Part shown: in pieces, positions 33,940 through 38,083 of the stretch
Layout: every line of letters begins with the position of its first letter
Numbering within the stretch: position 1 is the first letter of the stretch
NCBI GenBank assembly: GCA_037147175.1
Contig: JBAWVS010000025.1
Coordinates: forward strand, 1 to 38,083
Direction of reading: 5' to 3'
Length of the DNA: 38,083 nucleotides
Source: a bacterium
Lineage (GTDB): Bacteria > Cyanobacteriota > Vampirovibrionia > Gastranaerophilales > UBA9971
Notes under the pieces: generated by a model
What the model was told of the DNA's origin: nothing
The model's input: the letters and a program-made list of their open reading frames with translations, nothing else
Database searches by the model: none
Position numbers and translations under genes: made by a program

Positions 33940-33964
33940 GCTCGCAATTGGATAAAAAACTACA
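33940..33964. mobile_element. Putative element terminus C (TGT...)
   Basis: Read from outside, the 25 bp begin TGTAGTTTTTTATCC and end AATTGCGAGC, aligning position for position with the terminus at 30389-30413. The coding frame of a GT9 enzyme runs into this boundary from the right and ends within it. A second TGT at 33970-33972 leaves 8 bp of uncertainty in the exact edge. No opposite end was identified. Confidence 0.6.
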
Positions 33965-34157
33965 GCTTACATTCAAAAATTCCTAGGGGTGCATAGAGCT
34001 TTGATAAAAAAGGCTGAGCTATAATTTTAATTTCGTTGTTATCATCATATTTTTGATTAAGTTGTTTAAGTGCAACAAGCATAGGAATATTTAAAACAGC
34101 ATCCCCAATCCGCCAAGGAAGAATTATATCGATCTTTTTATTTTTAAACAAAGCCAA
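33965..34157 (-). pseudogene. GT9 heptosyltransferase-like gene, truncated 5-prime fragment
   Basis: About 62 codons remain: KKIDIILPWRIGDAVLNIPMLVALKQLN is the N-terminal strand and loop of ADP-heptose:LPS heptosyltransferase-like GT9 enzymes, which are normally near 330-350 residues. The frame ends in element sequence at the terminus near 33964. A TTG at 34157 is a possible start with no strong ribosome site. This indicates insertion or deletion at an element end inside a glycan gene; no function is expected. Confidence 0.65.
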
Positions 34158-34371
34158 AGTTATTTATTCCACTAAAACATCATTAAACTGCATATATATT
34201 AACATAATCATCTTTTAGATGAAAATGCGGATGAGAAAATTTTGAAAAAATTTTCGAGGACGCCGAAATTTTTTATACAGATTGAGGGAAGTACTTTATA
34301 ATTCTTAAAAGTCAGACATAGAAGTTAATACAATTTTATTATCAGTAGAAACAGTAAATATATCAGTTATT
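34158..34371. other. Unassigned region between the GT9 fragment and the MuA relic
   Basis: No gene is seen. The region is AT-rich with runs such as AAAATTTTGAAAAAATTTT near 34237. It would have held the promoter of the truncated GT9 gene, and perhaps the far end of the MuA relic element, but no terminal motif was found. Confidence 0.35.
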
Positions 34372-34436
34372 ATGAGAAAAAATAAAACCAACCGGCTTTT
34401 TTCGGTTGGTTTTCTCAATTTGACTGATAAACTTTC
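34357..34436. terminator. Bidirectional terminator with extended stem
   Basis: AAAACCAACCG and CGGTTGGTTTT form a perfect 11-bp stem around GCTTTTTT near 34386-34415, A/T-flanked on both sides so it can work in both directions. Further out GAGAAAA/TTTTCTC and TATCAGT/ACTGATA extend the pairing to about 40 bases per arm with interruptions. It lies just beyond the stop of the MuA relic. Confidence 0.75.
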
Positions 34437-34458
34437 TCATACCTCCTGATAATGGATA

Positions 34459-35237
34459 TTAATTTTTCAAACAAACTTCTTGTTTAGCCGGAAGTAAAAA
34501 TTGCGATTCAATAAGATTGTAATCTTCTGCCGTAAACAATTTTCTTACCTCCTTTAAGGTTTTATTCCTAAGTTTTTGCTGTTTAACTATTTTTTGTTTG
34601 TAATCCTGAATATCATTTATGTCTCCAAGATGATGTGCCATCGGATGCGTTGAAGTAACACGACTTGCCCTGCATAAAAACTCATTTTTCATTGAATAAA
34701 CTTTTACTGAACTTAAATCAAACAGGCTGTACTTAACTATAGCCTTGCCTCTGATTCCATAAAGCGTGTCATCGTAATAATCCTGCTTTAAAAACCGGAT
34801 GCCGTTCCTGTGGATGGTTTTAATTTCCATCGCCATCATCAAATCATCAAGTTCCTGCTCGTTAATTTCCTGCTTTTCAACAGTTGAAAGAACCTCTGCA
34901 ATTGTTTTGCCTTTGACATTCGGACAAGGGCAACCCGTTTCATATTCGCAGGAATTATTTTTTCTTGTGTTGATTGAATATTTGCTAACTCAGCTTCCGT
35001 ATCTTCAAACACCATTGATTGGTAATATTCGTTTAAATATTTGCTTTGAAGTTCGGGTTCTAAAGAACTTAAGCAAATCTTGTAAACCTTATCTCCTCTT
35101 GTATCTTCGGTTTTGTAGATATATTTATTGGTTTGCCTTAAAGATAAACGAACCGCTCTTTCTGTAATTTTTTTTAAAGAAGCAACGGCTCTTACATCCA
35201 GCCAAACCCGTGTGGTGTCGATAATTTTTTCTGTCAT
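34459..35237 (-). pseudogene. Mu-type transposase relic lacking its catalytic core
   Basis: From 35237 the frame encodes a MuA-like N-terminal DNA-binding domain (WLDVRAVASLKKITERAVRLSLRQ ... YKICLSSLEPELQSKY). Near 34960-34990 homology passes to another frame: YETGCPCPNVKGKTIAEVLSTVE and then EIKTIHRNGIRFLKQDYYDDTLYG, KAIVKYSLFDLSSVKVYSM and NEFLCRAS, the C-terminal beta-barrel of Mu transposases. The DDE catalytic domain and most of the end-binding helices, roughly 350-400 residues, are absent. It derives from an ordinary DDE-type relative of the chimeric proteins at 22.7-26.0 kb. Confidence 0.82.
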
Positions 35238-35597
35238 CAGTTTTGCTTATTTCCATATAACTCGTTCATACTGTTGTGTATGATAAATCGTTACAGGAAA
35301 ATTTCAACAATATTGCTGCTTTTGTGTTTGTTTATATCCTAAGATGTTCTGATGTTAAGCAAATCTTTATTTATAATCATAGAGAACTAAAGTTTAAACT
35401 TTAGTTTAACCCTGTTTTTTGTAAGATAAGTTCACAAAAGTGGAAAAGAAATACAATTTATTATCGGCAATGCTTCCTGCTTGGGCGGCTCAATGCCATG
35501 CATGTTATTAACAGCAGGATTGAAAATTATCACACTGAAAATGCGGCATAAAATGTTTGTAAACGCAGCAGGACAAGCTTCTTAACACGGCGAAACA
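35238..35597. other. Non-coding control region D, inner part
   Basis: No gene. The region lies upstream of the MuA relic on the minus strand. It contains the perfect 22-bp palindrome described separately at 35385-35406 and otherwise unassigned sequence. Confidence 0.4.
35385..35406. promoter_or_regulatory. Perfect 22-bp palindrome, candidate operator
   Basis: The half-site AACTAAAGTTT is followed immediately by its exact reverse complement. It lies about 150 bp upstream of the MuA relic start, where Mu-like phages place repressor operators. A dimeric repressor site is the simplest reading. Confidence 0.55.
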
Positions 35598-35624
35598 CTT
35601 CCCCCAACCTTCCCTAGACTTCCC
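35598..35624. repeat. Triple CTTCCC array, control region D
   Basis: CTTCCC begins at 35598, 35609 and 35619, spaced 11 and 10 bp, the same spacing as the array at 33704-33730. It marks the corresponding module in a second element with a different outer motif. Confidence 0.6.
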
Positions 35625-35720
35625 CCTCCGCAAAAAAATGGGATATTACTATACTATAAAAAATATGCCTGTATTATAGACGTGCTGGGGATAAAGGCGA
35701 AAGATAAAAAAATTATCAAG

Positions 35721-35759
35721 TCCCATTTTACTCCCATTCTAGTCCCATAAATATCCCAT
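35721..35759. repeat. Control array D, TCCCAT every 11 bp
   Basis: TCCCAT starts at 35721, 35732, 35743 and 35754, exactly 11 bp apart. Inverted copies (ATGGGA) are at 35638-35643 and 35841-35846, the last inside the putative terminus. Period and layout equal those of array C while the motif differs, as expected if each element has its own binding protein. Confidence 0.8.
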
Positions 35760-35829
35760 TTCGGACATTTTAAGCAGACCGACAAACTAGGGCAAAAGCC
35801 GCACCGTTTCAATCAAGCGGCGATTTTTT

Positions 35830-35848
35830 GCGAGTTGCGAATGGGACA
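35830..35848. mobile_element. Putative element terminus D (TGTCCCATT...)
   Basis: Read from outside, the end is TGTCCCATTCGCAACTCGC, containing the array motif TCCCAT directly after TGT. hsdR coding sequence begins at once beyond 35848. Just inside lies a GCCGC/GCGGC stem (about 35796-35820) followed by a T-run. No matching opposite end or target duplication was found. Confidence 0.55.
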
Positions 35849-36769
35849 TTCCTCTATAATTTCAAAGGTTCACCGCTTCAGCAATTACATTGTTTAAATA
35901 TGGCGGCAGAGTTTGCACAAATTACAGATAAAATTGAAAAACGTTTTATGTTTTTAACCAAACGGTTAAAAGCCGCATATGATATTTGTTGTGGAAGTGA
36001 TGCTTTTAGTCAGGAAGAGCGCGATTATATTCATTTTTATATGGCGATACGCTCAATTGTTTTTAAATTAACAAAAGGCGATGCACCTGATACTGCTCAA
36101 ATGAATGCAAAAGTTAGAGAAATGATTAAAGATGCCTTGCAAAGCGATGGCGTTCAAGAAATTTTCAAACTCGGCGATGAAAAAGAATCCCAAATCGACA
36201 TTTTTGATGATGATTACCTTGCAAAAATTGAAAAAATTAAACTTCCGAATACTAAAATAAAGCTTCTTCAGCAGCTGCTTACTAAAGCAATGAGCGACTT
36301 TAAAAAGGTAAATAAAATAAAAGGCATTGATTTTGAAAAAAGATTTAAGGCTTTAGTTGAAAAATACAACGAACGTAGCGAGCAAGATATTTTGCGTAGC
36401 GAGGTTTTAGATGAATTTACTGACGAAATTATTAATCTTTACCATGAAATGAAAAAAGAAAAAGAATCTTTTGCTGATATGGGAATAGATTTTGAAGAAA
36501 AAGCATTCTATGACATTTTAAAAATGTTGACAGTAAAGTATGACTTTGAATATCCTGACGATAAACTTTTAAATTTAGCTAAAAAAGTTAAAACTGTTGT
36601 AGATGACAAAGCAAAATATACAGACTGGAATCAGCGTGATGATATTAAAGCTGAATTGAAAGCAGATTTGATAATTTTACTTGCTGAAAATAATTATCCA
36701 CCTGTAGACCGTGATGAGGTGTATAAGGAAATTTTCGAGCAAGCAGAAAATTTTAAGAAGCATCGATAA
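35849..36769 (+). pseudogene. hsdR: Type I restriction enzyme HsdR, C-terminal fragment
   Basis: The remaining 306 codons encode the helical C-terminal region of HsdR (DUF3387): AEFAQITDKIEKRFMFLTKRLKAAYDIC, DYIHFYMAIRSIVFKLTKG, LDEFTDEIINLYHEMKKEK and the hallmark end ADLIILLAENNYPPVDRDEVYKEIFEQAENFKK. The nuclease, helicase motor and translocase parts (about 700 residues) are missing. The frame abuts the element terminus at 35848, so it was cut by element activity. No hsdM or hsdS is in the window. It cannot restrict DNA. Confidence 0.85.
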
Positions 36770-36790
36770 AACGAAGGGCAGAGGATATAA

Positions 36791-37027
36791 ATGAGCGAAG
36801 ATAAAATTACCTGTCTTATATATCCAGTTTTACAGAAATATTATAGTGCTTTAAATAATTTAAAAGAATTAAATATAACAGGTGATATTTTTTATAACAT
36901 ATCCAAGATAGATGCCTTTTTTGCTGAATTTAGAACTATAACTTTAGTTATGCAAAAAGTTTTTAATACAGAAGAACTTAAAGCCTATTATGTAGCAAAA
37001 CGTGATGCAATATTATCAAAAGACTAA
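36791..37027 (+). CDS. Hypothetical protein downstream of hsdR
   Basis: The 78-residue mostly helical protein (MSEDKITCLIYPVLQKYYSALNNLKEL ... FAEFRTITLVMQKVFNTEELKAYYVAKRDAILSK) follows the hsdR fragment by 21 bp with GCAGAGG upstream, and a further small gene follows within 4 bp. It looks like an accessory gene of the same restriction operon. No family is recognised. Confidence 0.6.
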   Translation: MSEDKITCLIYPVLQKYYSALNNLKELNITGDIFYNISKIDAFFAEFRTITLVMQKVFNTEELKAYYVAKRDAILSKD

Positions 37028-37030
37028 AAC

Positions 37031-37149
37031 ATGAAATGGTTTATAGACCAACGGAACAAAATTTTGAAAGAAGAGCCTTTTCGCCTTGAAAAAGGGATAA
37101 AAGTTGATGTATATTTGCCTAACTTTACTAAAACTATTATAGATGACAG
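37031..37149 (+). pseudogene. Truncated hypothetical gene interrupted by a terL fragment
   Basis: About 39 codons are genuine (MKWFIDQRNKILKEEPFRLE, then GIKVDVYLPNFTKTIIDD). Past about 37149 the frame merely reads through the antisense of a terL fragment. The preceding gene is 4 bp upstream, so this was the next gene of the hsdR-linked operon. Function unknown; broken by recombination with Mu-like element DNA. Confidence 0.6.
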
Positions 37150-37355
37150 ATTACATCTTCATAGCTTTGAACATAAGTCGCACCGATACGGCGAGATTTT
37201 TCCCATATTTTTATTTTTGAATTATCACCCAGCCATCTTTGCTGATACGGAAGAAAAAGCTCGTTTATTCCGGGAATTTTTTCTTTGCCGGAATCTGTGT
37301 TAGCACTTGCAGGTTGACTTTCCGGTTTTTGTTTGTATTTTCTGTTTTTTGCCAT
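37150..37355 (-). pseudogene. terL: Terminase large subunit, N-terminal fragment
   Basis: The frame from ATG at 37355 has a 35-residue leader absent from the intact TerL, then FLPYQQRWLGDNSKIKIWEK and SRRIGATYVQSYEDVI, nearly the same as residues 8-42 of the complete protein at 28.0-29.4 kb. Homology stops at 37150, in the middle of the first ATPase helix region. Everything after the Walker A motif is lost, so it has no function. It starts 3 bp after the second small-terminase gene, the same gene order as in the intact operon. Confidence 0.85.
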
Positions 37356-37358
37356 TTT

Positions 37359-37787
37359 TTACTCTTCTTTCGGAATTCGTTTTATACCCAGTAACTCTTC
37401 TATTTCTCTGACATCTTCAGGAGTCAGGCTTGTTTTGCCGTCATCCGTTATTTGTTTTTTAGCTGTGTCAGGTAAATCTTGAACTTTTGTAATCATTGCC
37501 AGTATTCTTGCAATTGTGTATAGTCTTCCGACAGCTGGCTTATCGCCATTTTCAAAATCATCTTCTATTGAATCCATTAATTTATTTGCAAAATTATGAG
37601 TTCTTTCTCTAAATGAAAGTTGGCTTTTAATATAGCTTTTTCTTTTTGAATCCCAGTTGCCAAGCTTTTTCCATCTGTGCAATGTTTTGTAATTTAGATT
37701 CAAATCAAAAGCAATATTTTCTAAACCTTTTTGCTCTTCAACATACATTTGTTCTGCTTCTGCAAAATGTGCGTCTTTCTTGCCCAA
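37359..37787 (-). CDS. Terminase small subunit-like HTH protein, second copy
   Basis: The 142-residue protein parallels the copy at 29405-29836: AEAEQMYVEEQKGLENIAFDLNLNYKTLHRWKKLGNWDSKR (HTH), FRERTHNFANKLMDSIEDDFENG, AVGRLYTIARILAMI and LTPEDVREIEELLGI. The start is placed at TTG 37787, because a perfect AGGAGG lies 6 nt upstream and the N-terminus then matches the other copy; a start at 37832 would add 15 unrelated residues. The gene looks intact although its terL partner is broken. Confidence 0.82.
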   Translation of the reverse strand: MGKKDAHFAEAEQMYVEEQKGLENIAFDLNLNYKTLHRWKKLGNWDSKRKSYIKSQLSFRERTHNFANKLMDSIEDDFENGDKPAVGRLYTIARILAMITKVQDLPDTAKKQITDDGKTSLTPEDVREIEELLGIKRIPKEE

Positions 37788-37992
37788 GGCTTGCCTCCTA
37801 TTTTTTGCCAAACTCTTCAAGTTCTTCATCAAAGGATTTTTCAGTTATCAGGTGTTATTCACTCAAAGGAATTTCTCCTGTAATTGTTTAAATTTGCATT
37901 GTAAAGCAGAGTCCTGCCGAAACTCTTTTTGCTGCGGGATATAAGGTTATAAAAATCTTTTCGCTTTTTTAATAGGCTAACATATATTTCTA
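37788..37992. other. Leader and control region E
   Basis: The sequence upstream of the second small-terminase gene has AGGAGG (reverse complement at 37794-37799) and AT-rich sequence with no gene. It corresponds in position to the leader upstream of 29836. Confidence 0.4.
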
Positions 37993-38061
37993 TTCCACTT
38001 CAAAATAATCGGGAGTTCCATTTACTTGGTAAACGGAATTTCTTTTTATTTTGAAGTGGAA
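37993..38061. repeat. Control array E, nested inverted repeats of TTCCA sites
   Basis: A perfect 16-bp outer pair, TTCCACTTCAAAATAA (37993-38008) and TTATTTTGAAGTGGAA (38046-38061), encloses a near-perfect inner pair, GTTCCATTTAC (38015-38025) and GTAAACGGAAT (38029-38039). The four TTCC-type sites sit symmetrically, 23 bp apart in each arm. The layout resembles the nested repeat at 30456-30503 with another motif. It continues to, or is near, an element end outside the window. Confidence 0.7.
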
Positions 38062-38083
38062 CGGAAAAACAGTTTATACTCCC

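Noticed and set aside
33760-33996. Open frame of 78 codons across control array C
   Set aside because: It simply translates the 11-bp TATCC array and the element end; the repeated peptide is a consequence of the DNA repeat.
37170-37303. C-terminal half of the plus-strand frame starting at 37031
   Set aside because: It is the antisense of a terL fragment, so these residues are not part of the original protein.

Overview
This is a low-GC (about 30 percent by eye) bacterial window in two parts. From 1 to about 22.6 kb it holds a dense surface-glycan cluster. From about 22.6 kb to the end it holds accessory DNA dominated by Mu-like transposable elements and their relics. Starts at TTG are common, several of them coupled to the upstream stop as TTGA. 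The glycan content and Mu-like genes suggest a host-associated bacterium making an LPS- or capsule-type polymer. A gut lineage such as Gastranaerophilales is a guess from general impression; no rRNA or housekeeping gene is present to test it.

Glycan region. About twenty enzymes lie in alternating strand blocks: a GT-D fold transferase, two hexapeptide acyltransferases, FdtA-type sugar oxoisomerase, two FkbM methyltransferases, several GT2 and GT4 transferases, three GT8 paralogues, a GT17-methyltransferase fusion, a GT2-DUF4422 fusion, and an MBOAT O-acyltransferase with its SGNH partner. FdtA and an FdtC-like acetyltransferase suggest a dTDP-3-acetamido-3,6-dideoxyhexose, but the aminotransferase FdtB, a flippase and a polymerase are not in the window. 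A shredded second MBOAT-SGNH pair lies at 19.14-19.28 kb.

Mobile operon, 22,656-29,836, minus strand: a TerS-like protein, a complete Mu gp28-type TerL, two small DUF4268-related proteins, a MuB-like AAA ATPase, and two tandem proteins of about 550 residues. Each of the two appears to join a Mu-transposase-like DNA-binding region to a tyrosine-recombinase domain that has lost most catalytic residues. No capsid, portal, tail or DDE core is seen. This is the most novel system in the window.

From 30.0 to 38.1 kb lie repeated control regions, some ending in recognisable element termini. Each has its own short motif, as an 11-bp-phased array or as nested inverted repeats. At 30.2, 30.4, 33.96 and 35.85 kb a variant of the local motif recurs at the end. 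Two ends adjoin truncated host genes (a GT9 heptosyltransferase and hsdR). Between them are a MuA relic lacking its catalytic core, a candidate structured ncRNA of about 90 nt, an Xre regulator, a zinc-ribbon gene beside a frameshifted ORF, an intact Xre-RES toxin-antitoxin pair, and at the right edge a second truncated TerS-TerL cassette.
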